Assembly: GCA_026826555.1 (NCBI GenBank)
Contig: JAKSZT010053928.1
Location: 45,371,089-45,435,088, forward strand
Length of the DNA stretch: 64,000 bases
Origin: Tolypeutes matacus
Lineage: Eukaryota > Chordata > Mammalia > Cingulata > Chlamyphoridae
Reading direction: 5' to 3'
Position 1 is the first letter of the stretch. Each line of letters begins with the position of its first letter. The notes under the pieces were generated by a model. That model was not told where the DNA came from. It saw only the letters and a list, made by a program, of their open reading frames with translations, and ran no database searches. This document shows, piece after piece, positions 1 through 10,289 of the stretch. The translations under genes were made by a program, and so were the position numbers.

Positions 1-1750
1 AAGGAGGTACTCACTGTCAGGTTCATCCAAAGTATGGGGTCGGCACTTGCATGAACTTGAGAATGAGTGCCTCCTTCGATTTTGTGCCCTCCTCCCTGCT
101 CGCTGGATGACTGACTCTGGTCCTTAGCCAGGAAGCAGGATGCTGGGATGCAGAGGGGCCTGAGGAGGGAAAGGAGAGTGTGGCAGCCACTGCCCACTGC
201 ATGTTGCATTCCCTGATATTCAGTTCCATTCCTCCTTAGTAGCAGAAGCCCAATTTAGTTTGGGGTCATGAGCAATGTACCCAGATTTAAAAGTAAGCAC
301 AAAAAAAGAATATTTCCCAGGCTCCCTTGCAGCCAGATGTGGCCATGTGGCCGAGCTCTCCTGCAAATGGAAGCAGATGGGGATGTAGTATGGGCAGGGG
401 TGGCTGCTTAGAAGTTGCTAACTAAACCTGGAGAGGCTTCCTTTTTGCCATTTTGACTTTTCTTTTCCTTCCAACCTGCAATTTGGAAGTGATGTCTGGG
501 GCCCCAAGTAGCATCAGAGACCAGTAAGATGACCTTAAGGATAGAAGCTGTGTACTACGAAGTCAGAGCAGGAAGATGGAAATTTTGGTCCCTAAAGACA
601 CTGGAGCTGTTGATGCTGCCATTAAATCTCATAATTGCTGAGATAAAACTTTAAAGACTCTTAACTCTGAGAGACAAAGTAATCAGCTAAGGCCCTCTGC
701 CTAAGAAGGGATAGAGTAGGGACTGAGACCCAGGACTATGTGAGTCCAAATCTGTGTTCTGAGCCACTCCCTGCATTTCTATGGCCTGATGCTGCTCATG
801 GCTAGACCTTTGGGAAACAAGCTGTACACGTGCTATGTTTGGAACAGAGCTGAAAAAATCAGCTCCTTCTTTGATTCTGCTATATTTCTGTCAAGGCCCC
901 CTGAGCAGCTTGAGCGCCCCGAACCTGAAGTCTTACCAATGGTTCTACTGCCCTCTTGCCTCTTCAGGCTGGGCCTAACAAGGTCAGCTTTTGAGCTATC
1001 AGCTTCCAGCTCATCACCTGCAATGTGCTGGTCCTGCCTGCTTGGTCAGGCAGGAAACACCTGCTATGGCTTTATTTTCCAGCCTCCCTGTGCTCAAGTA
1101 GATTAGGTTTCCATGAAATATTTATACTTTTTCCTACGGCCTTGGAAGTTCCGTGTCTGTCCAGATCAGCTGGGCTGATTTACAAGTCAGGCTGAGGAGA
1201 GGCATCTCTTATTCACCTGCTTTGCTCTTCACCAAGGGGGAAGGGAGAGGAATTCTGGCTGGAGCATCTTCGAGTTTCAAGGACAGCTCGGCATCAGCAA
1301 GGCTGCCCAAGGACAGGTTCTGCTGGTGGCATTTTGTATACCAGTTTATTCTTAGCGAAACCATTCAGCCAAGTGAAAGGACAAGGCCTACCTGGAATAT
1401 TCAAGGCTCTCAGTCATATCCCACTGCCCCCCAAACTTCCCACTTCTCTGCTCCCAAATGCTCAGGACACTGCTGACAATCAGAGACTCACTCCTTGCAT
1501 CTTGAAACTTTAAGATCTTCTGCAGATGTCCTGGCCTGGGTTTAAAGTTTGAATTGTGTTCATTTTCATATTTAGGCTTGTCTGATTAGTTGGAAGGCAG
1601 CTGGGGTGGGGTGTGTGTATGATGGGGTGGGGAGGGACGGGCTTGCCAGGGGGTCTGTTTATATGAAAATAAACAATTTTATAAAATCTCCTTTAAAGGG
1701 AGAGAAAGCTAAAGTACATGAGTTTGGTTTGAAGGGTGGGCCAGGGTGGT
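1..1750. other. No gene or repeat recognised
   Basis: I see no coding exon, RNA gene or repeat family that I can name in this stretch. Two plus-strand open frames (789-1106 and 1153-1476) are about 105 codons long, show no motif and end at ordinary stops. A G-rich run lies near 1600-1655. The stretch is best read as intergenic or intronic DNA. Confidence 0.5.
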
Positions 1751-2164
1751 GTATTAGCCAGGGTTCTCTAGGGAAACAGAACTGACAGGAGATAGCTCTA
1801 AATGTTATGAGATTTTATAAAATTGTCTCATGCGACTGTGGGGTTGCACAAGTCCAAATTCTGTAGGGCAGGATGAAAGCTAGGAACTCCGGTGAAGGTT
1901 TTCCATGAATTCCCCCAGAGAAGCTGGCTGGTTGAAGTAGAAATGAAAATTCTCTCTCTGGCTGCTGAAATCAACGCTTCTCATTTTAAAGTCTTCAACC
2001 GATTGAATGAGAGTCCTCTCATTGCTGAAGGCAATCTCTGCAGTTGATTGTAGGTGCAATCAGCCATAGATACAATCAACGTACTAATGACTTAAGTCCA
2101 TGAAATGTCCTCACGGTAACAATTAGGCCAGTGCTTGCTTGACCTGGCAACCAGACACCATCAC
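1751..2164 (+). repeat. Ancient eutherian interspersed repeat
   Basis: The segment begins with a 'tattagccagggttctctag' motif and ends near 'accatcac'. Both are ends of a common ancient mammalian repeat that I recognise by pattern but cannot name with certainty. A related but different copy begins near 9553. Confidence 0.55.
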
Positions 2165-2680
2165 CTGAAGAAGCTGACAATGAGCCGAATCATCACAGTG
2201 GGAAGCAGACGAAGGTGAGGCGCACCCTGTAGGGACAGGCAGTGCAGTGAAGCATTTGGTGCAAACAGCCTCATTCTGTGCCTCATTCTTATGGACTCCT
2301 CAGGCTGCACTGCACCAGCCCGGGGCTCTGGCAGCTTTGGCACAATAAGAGACCGTGTGCATGTCTGTGGGGTGACGGGCGACAGTGCTGGACCCGTGTG
2401 CCCTCAGTGCCGGCCATCGTGGGCACTGGGGGCAATGCTGGTGACTGATGACACCTGCTCCTGCGGTGTCATCACCGTCTGGCTCAAGTAGTATGGCTGC
2501 CACCTCGCCAGCAGCACTGTCAGGAGGCATCGCCACTGCCGCCCAAATTAAAGGGGAGATGGCAACACATCTGGAAACTTCCAGAATCCTCTGACAGAAA
2601 TCTTCAGGGACAGCAGCTGTTTCCTCAGAGTGAGTGAGAGCACAGAGGGCATAGCTAAAGAAACACATCTTTGAGGTCCT
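2165..2680 (-). other. GC-rich segment with overlapping minus-strand open frames
   Basis: This patch has more G, C and CpG than its neighbours, mainly 2290-2560. On the minus strand two frames stay open for 155 codons (2300-2767) and 60 codons (2161-2343). I recognise no domain, and the longer frame runs into the adjacent LTR, so it is not a clean gene. It could be a decayed processed pseudogene, an old CpG-rich element or chance. Confidence 0.3.
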
Positions 2681-3010
2681 GCGATAGTCTGAATAATGGC
2701 CCCCAAAGAGGCCCACGTCTTCATCTCCAGAGCCTGTAAATAGGCTACCTGATGGGGCAAAAGACACTTTGCAGATGTGATTAGGTCAAGGATATCAAGT
2801 TGGAGAGATTATCCTGGATTATCAGGGTGGGCCCTAAATGTGATCACAAGTGTCCTTAGCAGAGGGAGACCAAAGGGTCAGGAGGAACGGGCAGGAGAGG
2901 TGATGATGGCAGCAGAGGCTGGAGTGAGACACATGGAAGATGGAAGAAGGATCCAGGAGCTAAGGAGAGCAGGCGGCTTCCTGAAGCTAGAAGAGGCCAG
3001 GAAACCAAAT
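2681..3010 (+). repeat. MaLR-type (MLT1-like) LTR
   Basis: The start (a 'tagtctgaataatggccccc' pattern), the internal 'tttgcagatgtgattaggtcaag' region and the 'gggtgggccctaaa' block are diagnostic of mammalian apparent LTR retrotransposon LTRs in plus orientation. The 3' end is decayed and its limit is approximate. Confidence 0.75.
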
Positions 3011-4157
3011 CGAGGTCCTAGCTGGGAAACAGGTCACCTTCCCCGGGCAGGGCAGGGCTTTCAGGAGAGCACACGACTCTACGTAACTCATGTGGCAGTC
3101 ACTGAAGAGTGGCCACCCAGTTACACTGCCTGATGCCCTGATAATGTGGAGCGGCTAAACTGAGCCTGAAACTACCTTCCCCCAAAAGTCTTGTCACATT
3201 AGAAAAACAAAAGTCCTGATGAATTAAGTCTGATATGGTAGCCCAAAAGGTCTTGACTGACTCAAATCTCAGCTGGGTTTCCTCTGACCACCTCAAAACC
3301 TCACCTGTAAGGACCAAGGGGGCTGGACATTTTGGGGAGGTGCTTAAGGTTTTGTAACGTATTCTTCTTGCCCATAAACCAGGGCCACCCCACTGGCAGC
3401 AGGGGATGGTGTGGGTGTCCCTCCATCTGTACTGGGATTTTGTTTGATTTGAGCGCTCTGTTAAACAAAGCACTTTGGTTATCTGATTTTCATGCTTCGA
3501 TGTGCAGTGAAGGTGACCCGAGATTGTTTTTACCATGAAGGCAACAGCAGGAGAGAGTGCTGCTAGGCAGCAGAAAATAATTAGTGGGGTAATTAATGCT
3601 GGGGAGTGTGGCCAAGGTTCTGTTTTCTTGATCCCCACCCATCTTGTAGTTTTTATAAGTTTGGCTTGTATTTTCAAATAATCTGATTTTCACATTCCAT
3701 CTTTGTGTTTTCTTTGACTATTTTTAGACCATTTGATTCAGCTTTGTTGGCAGCTGTTCCTCCCCCAAATACTTGAAGACCTTCCAATCCCACAGTCAGA
3801 TGGGTCAAAGAGATGGTGGCTGGGAAGCGGCTCTCTTTCTCCTGCAGCTTCCCTGATTTCCCGTGGCATGGGGTGGCCCGAGACTCAGCAGGACATCAAC
3901 TTGCCCAGAGGTGGTGTTCTCCACAGAAATGCTCCAATGGAGGCTTTTTCTGGTAGCCTTCTGGAAACACAATGCATGGCCATGTTTGGAGGGTCTTTCC
4001 TTCAGAGAACATAAGCTACTTTCTGAGGCTCTCCCTGATGGAGTTCTGATTGATTCCATAGCAAATACAGGGGTTTCTAAACTCAGTGGAGCTTCCAATA
4101 CTGCTGGATGATCTTTCCATTATTCCTGGGTTACCTTTCTCTAAATCCCAATGTTGG
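3011..4157. other. Unrecognised DNA with a possible homeodomain-site pair
   Basis: I recognise no repeat or exon. A 192-codon minus-strand open frame (3099-3677) is the longest in the window but starts in the LTR-flank region and shows no domain. Two TAATTA cores lie at 3578-3583 and 3590-3595, the kind of site bound by homeodomain proteins. This is suggestive only. Confidence 0.4.
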
Positions 4158-4540
4158 TTGCTGTGGTAGCTTGAATCATGTCCCTCACAAAGATGACATC
4201 TCCAGGTCCTTACACCTGGCCCTGTGGGTGTGAACCCATTTGTCAATGGGATCTTTGAGGATCATACTAAGATGAAGCCAAACTGAAGCAGGGTGGACCA
4301 TAACATGGTATGACTGGGGTCCTCACAAGCAGAGGAAAGTTGGACAAGAAGTACGGGCCCGGGAGGAGACACAAGGAGAGATATCACCATGTGACGGTGG
4401 CAGAGGCTGATTGCCAGCAAGCCAGCACCGGAACACTGCAGACTTAGGAGGCACGGCCTTCTCAACACCTTGATTTTGGACTTCTAGTCTAAACTATGGG
4501 CCAATACATTTCTCTTGCTTAAGCCAACCAGTCTGTGGTA
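4158..4540 (+). repeat. MaLR-type LTR
   Basis: The 5' end reads 'gctgtggtagcttgaatcatg'-like, the middle carries the 'actggggtcctcacaag' and 'gaggagacacaaggagag' blocks, and the end carries 'cttgattttggacttctag' followed by 'cttaagccaaccagtctgtgg'. That order is the layout of an MLT1-like LTR in plus orientation. Confidence 0.75.
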
Positions 4541-4958
4541 ACTGCCTGGGTTTAAATTCTGACTTTGCCACTTACTACCTGTGTGGCTGTGGCCTCCCTA
4601 AGCCTCAGTTTTCTCTTCCATAAAATGGGTATGATAATAAGTGTATTGACCTCCTATGTTGTTGTTTTTTAAGGAGGTACCGGAGATTGAACCCAGGACT
4701 TCGTACATGGGAAGCAGGCGCTCAACCACTGAGCTACATCTGCTCCCCAATGAGAGCTGTTTTTTTTGTTTGTTTGTTTTGTTTTAGGTGGTGCTGGGGA
4801 TCGAACCTGGGACCTTGTAAATGGGAAGCAGGCACTCAACCAATTGAGCTACACCCGCTTCCCTCCCAGTGTTGTTTGAGGATTAAATGAGTCAATATAT
4901 GTAAAACACGTAGTGCCTGGCATTTGATACACACAGTGCAGGCGTTGCCTGTTATCTG
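4541..4958 (+). repeat. MIR SINE, interrupted
   Basis: The left part carries the MIR core ('ttgccacttactacctgtgtgg', 'taaaatgggtatgataata') and the right part continues with 'gaggattaaatgagt' and 'gtgcctggca'. A DAS SINE sits in the middle. The order shows that MIR is the older element. Confidence 0.85.
4665..4863 (-). mobile_element. Dimeric DAS-type tRNA-derived SINE
   Basis: Two minus-strand tRNA-like units are separated by a T-rich linker. Each, read in reverse complement, shows the pol III promoter pattern: an A-box-like 'tggctca' followed about 40 bp later by a B-box-like 'ggttcgatcc'. The element is inserted into a MIR; 'gttgtt' occurs at both borders as a possible short target duplication. 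Confidence 0.85.
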
Positions 4959-5415
4959 TTCCAAACCTTTATGGCTGTCTTCAAGCTCCCACCTGCAGCC
5001 CTGACTCTGCATTCTCAGGCAATGACGTTTGCTGTCTGTTTACTGAAAAAAGAGAGGCCTCTGAGTATAAATGATCTCAACTCTTTTCCACTTGAAAAAA
5101 TTATATTTCGCGAAGTTTTATCTCCTCCTTTCTGATCTCACAGGAGAAATGGCCTCTCCTGTTTGCCAATACTAACCCATCTACTTGTGTGCTTTCTTCC
5201 TGCTCTCTTCCAAGGTCACCCACCGTCATCTGGTACTCCAGGGACACTCCTGTCCTGGTTGCTCCTCCCTTTCTCGCCAAACTTCTTAACTGCAAAGGAA
5301 GTGGGGAGTGACACACACATGGTGGGGAAAATTAGAAGTAAATTTGTATAAATATAGAAATTACCACTCAGAATCTCACCTAACTGGTCCCTTCTCCAAC
5401 TCGTTCTTTCTGCCG
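4959..5415. other. No gene or repeat recognised
   Basis: I see no coding or repeat signal that I can support here. Open frames on both strands are 60-71 codons and overlap each other, as expected by chance. Confidence 0.4.
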
Positions 5416-5725
5416 ATGTCAAAATCATCTATTTGTCAATTTCATCACGCCATTCCTGTTCTTCAAAAGCTTCCACTTCCTACTGAATAATCTTCTTTGG
5501 CCTGGCACTCAGGACTCTTTGTCTCCATCCCAAACCCACCTTCCCTTCCTTTTCCTCCTCCCAGGAGCTCTTTGTGCCCCTGGCCCTCTACTCCTGCTCT
5601 TTTCTCTACCTGGTTAAATTCTACTCATTATTCAAGCTCCAGATTAAATGTTGTCTGTTCAGTAAAAGCCTTCTTTTAACTCTCTGCAGTCAGCAGTGAT
5701 TGATTTCCGTGTGCTCTGTCACATT
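5416..5725 (+). repeat. L2-like LINE fragment
   Basis: The pattern 'tcttcaaaagcttcc...tttctctacctggttaaattctactcattattcaagctcc...gccttc' follows the 3' region of L2, which normally reads close to 'attcttcaagacccagctc ... gaagccttccctgac'. The match is diffuse, as expected for an old element. Confidence 0.5.
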
Positions 5726-6110
5726 TTATTCAAATCTCTAATATAGCACTTATCACACCCGAACACCTGAGCAGGTGCTTATTTACCTGTTTTTCTGGAT
5801 TCATGGAATATGGCTGCTGGATGATTTTCTTTCTCTCAGCACTCCTGCGAATGGCTGAAATACAGGCAAGTGAGCGCTGTGAGACAGTTGTTTGAAAGGC
5901 ATTTAACTGACATTTGGAACTAGCATATCGCATACAGCCCTTCATCCCAGTTCATGACCGGAACAAGGCATTTGCTTGACTCACCTTGCAAGAACTTCTG
6001 TCAAGGGCACCATTTCTGGTCTTTCCAGGAGGCCCAGGTTTTCTGCTGTGTGTTGCCTTCCTGAGTTATTTAGAATCTGTCACTCACTGACCTAGAGGTC
6101 ATTGTCTCCT
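5726..6110. other. No gene or repeat recognised
   Basis: I see nothing supportable in this interval. Confidence 0.4.
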
Positions 6111-6111
6111 C

Positions 6112-6336
6112 TAGCTTCAGCATGCATCAGAAACACACAGGCTGGCAGTGGGGGTGGGGGTGGGGTGAAGAGGGAAGTGGGGGACTGGTTAAAAAGCAGA
6201 CTGCTGAGCGCTACCTCCTGAACTTCCAATCCCCAGTAGGCCTGGGGTGGTGCCCCAAGATGTGCATTGCCAACATGACCCCAGGAGACGCTGAAGCTGC
6301 TGGTTTGGGGACCCATTTGAGAACCACTGCTCTAGG
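6112..6336 (+). mobile_element. MER5-like non-autonomous hAT DNA transposon
   Basis: The right end reads 'ttgagaaccactg', a typical hAT-Charlie terminal inverted repeat. The interior carries 'gcatcagaa', 'taggcctggggtggtgccc' and 'gctgaagctgctggt', in the order found in MER5-type elements. The interior G-run at 6149-6166 is an insertion or expansion. The left end is poorly kept. Confidence 0.7.
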
Positions 6337-6964
6337 AAAATGGGCAAGCTTGGGCCCTGTTTACCTGGACCATGGCTAGCTCACATTCTTCCCTATCTCT
6401 ACAGCGATGTTGATGGCTTTTCTTTTGCTCGTTAGGATCACTTCTGCTGAGTCCCACCAGTTTTGGAAACCTGTTTCTTGCTCCTCCCAGGCCCCCCTTT
6501 CCCTTTCGCCAACCTGCCTATTTTGATCACCCTTAGTGTAGACAGAGACCAGTGTGGAGCTCAGATGCTGGGAGAATCACTGAGCCAGAGGTCTAGTTCT
6601 GGCCTCACCATTGAACCTGTCTCTTTGGCAGTGAGTAAAATAATCTCAACTCAATTTTTATTGTTAGTAAATTGAAGGGAATGGTGTTTGACAGCAACTA
6701 TGAATTAGAGAATTGGGTAGGAAAAACATCAGGGCTGGTTAATAACCAGTCCTGATAAATGAGCTGGAGGCAGCGGCGGCTGATGACACTTATAGGAGGT
6801 CACTTTCAGGGCAGGATAGTACCAAGTTTTGTGTCTTCACTTCCTCCCCAAGAACACAGCAACTGCAGCATCTGTGAGAAAAATCCACCCCCGCCCAAAG
6901 AATCTCAGTATGGGGGGAAAAATAAGGAAAATGCAAGCCCTCATAGGATGTTAATATATAAACC
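6337..6964. other. Unrecognised DNA with a 27-bp near-palindrome
   Basis: No exon or repeat family is evident. At 6729-6755 two 13-bp arms around a single A match at 12 of 13 positions when one is reverse complemented. Confidence 0.4.
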
Positions 6965-7015
6965 CCTCTGGGGTTAGACCTATGGATTAGTAGTCAGGGT
7001 TCAGTCAGAGAAGGA
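6965..7015 (+). repeat. 51-bp direct repeat, first copy
   Basis: These 51 bases recur without a mismatch that I can see at 9536-9586, 2.57 kb downstream. The sequence after the repeat differs at the two sites. Confidence 0.8.
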
Positions 7016-7063
7016 AAACCACTATTACTATAAAAAGTAATACTATGTGAATATTTGTGCTGT

Positions 7064-7200
7064 CCTGATTTTGTGATAATCAGGGTAGGCTAAACATTCA
7101 CTATATTGGAAACCATGCATGTGTCCCCAGACCTAGTTTTTCTCTCTAGGTCTGGTTTTGGGGACACTGGTGATAAACCAAGCCTGATTTATTATATGAC
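7064..7200. repeat. Imperfect palindrome with nested hairpins
   Basis: A tight hairpin at 7121-7167 pairs 'ccagacctag' (7127-7136) with 'ctaggtctgg' (7146-7155), and after a 4-base bulge 'gtgtcccc' (7121-7128) faces 'ggggacac' (7160-7167). A second small hairpin (7064-7084) pairs 'cctgatt' with 'aatcagg'. Weaker pairing continues outwards, so the segment may be a decayed palindromic DNA transposon. Confidence 0.5.
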
Positions 7201-7261
7201 CATCCTGTATGGGAAAAGACTGTAACTTTGGGTATCTTTGGTCAACCTTAAGAGATATAGC

Positions 7262-7706
7262 AGGGAGACGGATGTGGCTCGGGTGGTTGGGTGACCGTCT
7301 CCCATACAGAGGGACCTGGGTTCCATTCCTGGGACCTCCTGGTAAAAATTAACAAAAGAAAAATATAGAAGGTGCATGGGCCACCAGGCCCTGTGCATGG
7401 GTGCACCCCCAGGCCCCGCAAGCCATGCAGCAAGATGATGACGTAAGAAGAGAGTGACACAAGGGAAAGTCAAGACTAGATGCACCAAAAAACCAGGAAC
7501 TAAGGTGGCGCAGGTGGTAGGACACCTCTCTCCCACATTAGAGGTTCCAAGGATCGAATCCCAATGAAGACAGGAGGAGAAGGATGAGAAGAGAGGGCAG
7601 GAAATGGACACAGAGTCACCCAGCAAATGGACACAGAAACAGCAAAAATGGGGGTGGGGGTAAAAATGGATAAAAGTAAATAAATAAATAAATCCTTTAA
7701 AAAATG
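7262..7706 (+). mobile_element. Long DAS-type SINE
   Basis: The head carries an A-box-like 'gtggctcgggtggttgggtg' and a 'gggttccattcc' B-box variant. A second tRNA-like motif follows near 7504-7562 ('ggcgcaggtggtagg', 'ggatcgaatccc'). A tail of repeated 'caaatggacacag' and an AAAT-rich 3' end follow, as in the longer DAS elements. A similar long form lies in reverse at 13569-14007. Confidence 0.8.
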
Positions 7707-7945
7707 TATAGGGGAGGAAGATACGGACTATAGTTTGTAGTAATACTTTGATGAAGCTCTTTCATGATTTGTTAACAAATGTTTCACAACAATGCAGGAT
7801 GTTTGTGTGTGTGGGTGATATGTGGGAGTCCTGTATGATGTTATGCATGTTTGTTTTGTAAGTTCACGATGTTTACTGAACATTTATAGTTTATGTATGT
7901 TCATGTATGAATGATATACTTCAATAAATTGTTTTTTTAAAAAAC
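7707..7945 (+). repeat. L1 3'UTR end
   Basis: The order 'ggactatagtttgtagtaatac', 'gatttgttaacaaatgtttcacaac', 'gtgggagtcctgtatgatg' and 'tttgttttgtaagttc' parallels the end of the large L1 at 29480-29757. It is a 5'-truncated L1 end, with the SINE inserted just before it. Confidence 0.65.
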
Positions 7946-9535
7946 TCCAAAAAACGTAATACTATTTTTTTTCTAATGTAAAAAATTTATACTTTAGATG
8001 TTCTAAGAATGCAAAAAGTATTCTCAAGGACATAAGTTACCTATATAGTCTTAACATCCAGAAAACACCGGCATTTGCTGTTGAATTATTTCCTACCTTC
8101 CCTCTGTTTTGTAATGTTTTGTGGGGGTTTTGCCCTGCTTTCAAAAATTAACTTTCTGTTATGATCATTTTCCTGTTGTTTACCAGCCTTTAATAACATG
8201 ATTTTTAATCCTTATTTTTTAACTACAAAAATAATACTTATTATAGTAAACCCAAGGATTTGTAAATGTATAAAGTAGGGCAGATTTTTCTCTCCAAATC
8301 TACCTCCCCCCAGAAGAAATCACTGCTTACAGCTTGAGACTTTTCTTCCTGGGAAGAGTCAGTAATTTAAAATTTAAAGGAAATAAACCAACGGGTTCAT
8401 ACTGTTTTGTCACTTGTTCTTAGAAAAGATTTGATGTGTTGTGGGCATTTCTCCAATTTTGCTAAAAATATTGAAAATACTATTAGGTACTCAATATTCT
8501 GTTATTGAGCAGGCAGAAAGTTTCCCATTTCTATTTTACAAAGAATGCTAAGGTGAACATCTTTGCTTGGGTTTTTAATGGCTCTTCCACCCCAGGCAAC
8601 TCAGTATCAAGGGATTTAGCCTCCAACAGTGCTCTCGACTTTATTCTCACCTGAATCCTTGATTCCACCCTCACTTCAGCTAGAAGTGCAAATTACTGCC
8701 CTTTGGGGATCAAGTGAGGGCAGCACTGGGCACAGGTGCTCCTGGTCAGGACTACCTGTGGAGTTTTCCCACAAGAAAGAGAGCTTTTGAGGGATTCAGT
8801 GGATTCAGAAACCACCTGGGGTGGGGGCTAGAGCTACTTCCTGCCTATCACCACTGCCAATGTGTTGGGGGATGGGAATATGGCCTGTGTCCTCTCCTCC
8901 TGAAGTGGAAGTCTTCCCTCTCCTTCCTGCTCCTGAGCTTTGGGACATGAACATTTTTAAGTTATCGGGATGATTACAGGTGGAAAACAATGTTATCGGC
9001 CTTCCCAGGAGGATCAGCTTGACTGCTCAAGTGAGGGTTGCAAAGACAATAGCAATGGAGACAATAGATGACAGGGCTGAAGGCATGGAGATGGGAGTCC
9101 ACAGACCTTCCTTTCTTGAGAGCAGGAATATGTGCTGTTTCACATGACAGGAATATATGCTTTTTGGTGGAAGGCTGGAGGAGGTTCATGGTTCACTGAG
9201 AATGAGCTGGAAATCACATCCTCCCAAGATGCACAGAGATAAGGGAGGAATCTTGGGTCCTTGAGAACAGCTGATGTGTTCAAGGGTCTGTGCAGCCATT
9301 TCTCATTTCCTCCAGCATTTCTTACTCTGGGATCATCCTTATCATAAACCTTTCCCTGAGAGTGTAATGGGGAAAGGATCCATTTAGGAAAAAAAAAAAA
9401 AAAGGAGAAGAAACCATAAAAGCATGATGGCTTCTCCTTCAGACAAGGATCTGGGAGTTTTACAGTGGCAGTTGCCTAGGTTGGAATTTCTTCCAAAGCT
9501 CATGGATGTGTGCCTGGTGGTCTCAGGTCCCTCAT
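7946..9535. other. Mostly unrecognised DNA
   Basis: The part 8210-8560 resembles a common old L1-type 3' region, with a block about residual 'gtaaatgtataaagta' and 'cctccccccagaagaaatcactg', but I am not certain. An A-run lies at 9389-9403. I see no exon with supported splice sites. Confidence 0.35.
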
Positions 9536-9586
9536 CCTCTGGGGTTAGACCTATGGATTAGTAGTCAGGGTTCAGTCAGAGAAGGA
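9536..9586 (+). repeat. 51-bp direct repeat, second copy
   Basis: This is the downstream partner of the copy at 6965-7015. The match covers both the 'tagtcagggttcagtcagagaagg' element head and about 25 bases before it. The shared ancestry therefore goes beyond the repeat family head. Confidence 0.8.
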
Positions 9587-9685
9587 GAATCATTAGGAAT
9601 ACATATATCTAACCTATTCATCACAGGACTTTGACCTTACCAATTGCAAGGACTGGTTAAACATTCTCTATCAGCCTGTATTATT
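9560..9685 (+). repeat. Ancient interspersed repeat head
   Basis: The pattern 'gtcagggttcagtcagagaagg' then 'tctaacctattcatcacagg' and 'ccaattgcaaggactggtt' is that of a widespread ancient eutherian repeat. I recognise its form but not its name. Confidence 0.5.
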
Positions 9686-9856
9686 TACTGGAGCTGAAAC
9701 TCCACAGAGTTTGTCCAGTGGAGGAGCAGGCAGCTGGGAAGGAAGGGTAGATGCATAGAGCAGAAGACAGCAAGGATAAGCTGAGGCCCACAAAGATGAG
9801 CTGCAGCCTCTGCTAGTTCTGTTCCCTCTGATCTTGATAGTGTGGGTATCTTGCAG

Positions 9857-9975
9857 AAGCTGGGGCCCTTCATCAAGAAGCAGAACACACAGCTGTCCCA
9901 GTTGTCGGAGAAGCTGATGGAGGATCCAGGAGAAGGAAGAGCAGGTGCAGGACTGACCATGCCCTCACCAAGAAG
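9857..9975 (+). other. Exon-like segment, possible pseudo-exon
   Basis: A 119-bp segment is preceded by a plausible acceptor ending 'cttgcag' (9850-9856) and followed by a strong donor, 'aag' then 'gtgagc' (9976-9981). In frame from its first base it encodes a lysine- and glutamine-rich peptide beginning KLGPFIKKQNTQLSQLSEKL, which looks helical. After the codons for LMEDP a one-base frame change would keep a charged run, and in that alternative frame an early stop appears. I do not recognise the protein. It may be a decayed exon of a coiled-coil gene or chance. Confidence 0.3.
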
Positions 9976-10289
9976 GTGAGCCTGAGGATAAGAGACAATG
10001 TGTGTGAGCTTCAGAATACCTGCTGCTTCACTTCTGCCCTCCAAATCTTTCCTGAGAATAGCTCTGTAGCTCTTGTGGCCTACTCTAACTGGAAACATAC
10101 AAGAAAGGGAATTCTAGGAAATGTAGTTCAGCCTAGCCAAGATGACATGCTACAAAACCACCATGGTTCTCTTTTGGCCCACTTGGTACCCATACACACT
10201 TCCCTAAACCATACTCAATCTCCAAATGCAGACAATAACAAAGTCACTATTCCACCTAACATGATACAGATATCTACCATAGAATGGGA
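9976..10289. other. No gene or repeat recognised
   Basis: A 107-codon plus-strand frame (9976-10299) has no recognisable motif. Nothing else is supportable. Confidence 0.35.

Noticed and set aside
2300..2767. 155-codon minus-strand frame as a gene
   Set aside because: It begins inside a MaLR-type LTR. I kept the GC-rich patch only as a finding.
3099..3677. 192-codon minus-strand open frame, longest in the window
   Set aside because: No domain or signal that I recognise, no splice or promoter context, and it starts in unassigned DNA. Chance remains likely in a 64-kb window.
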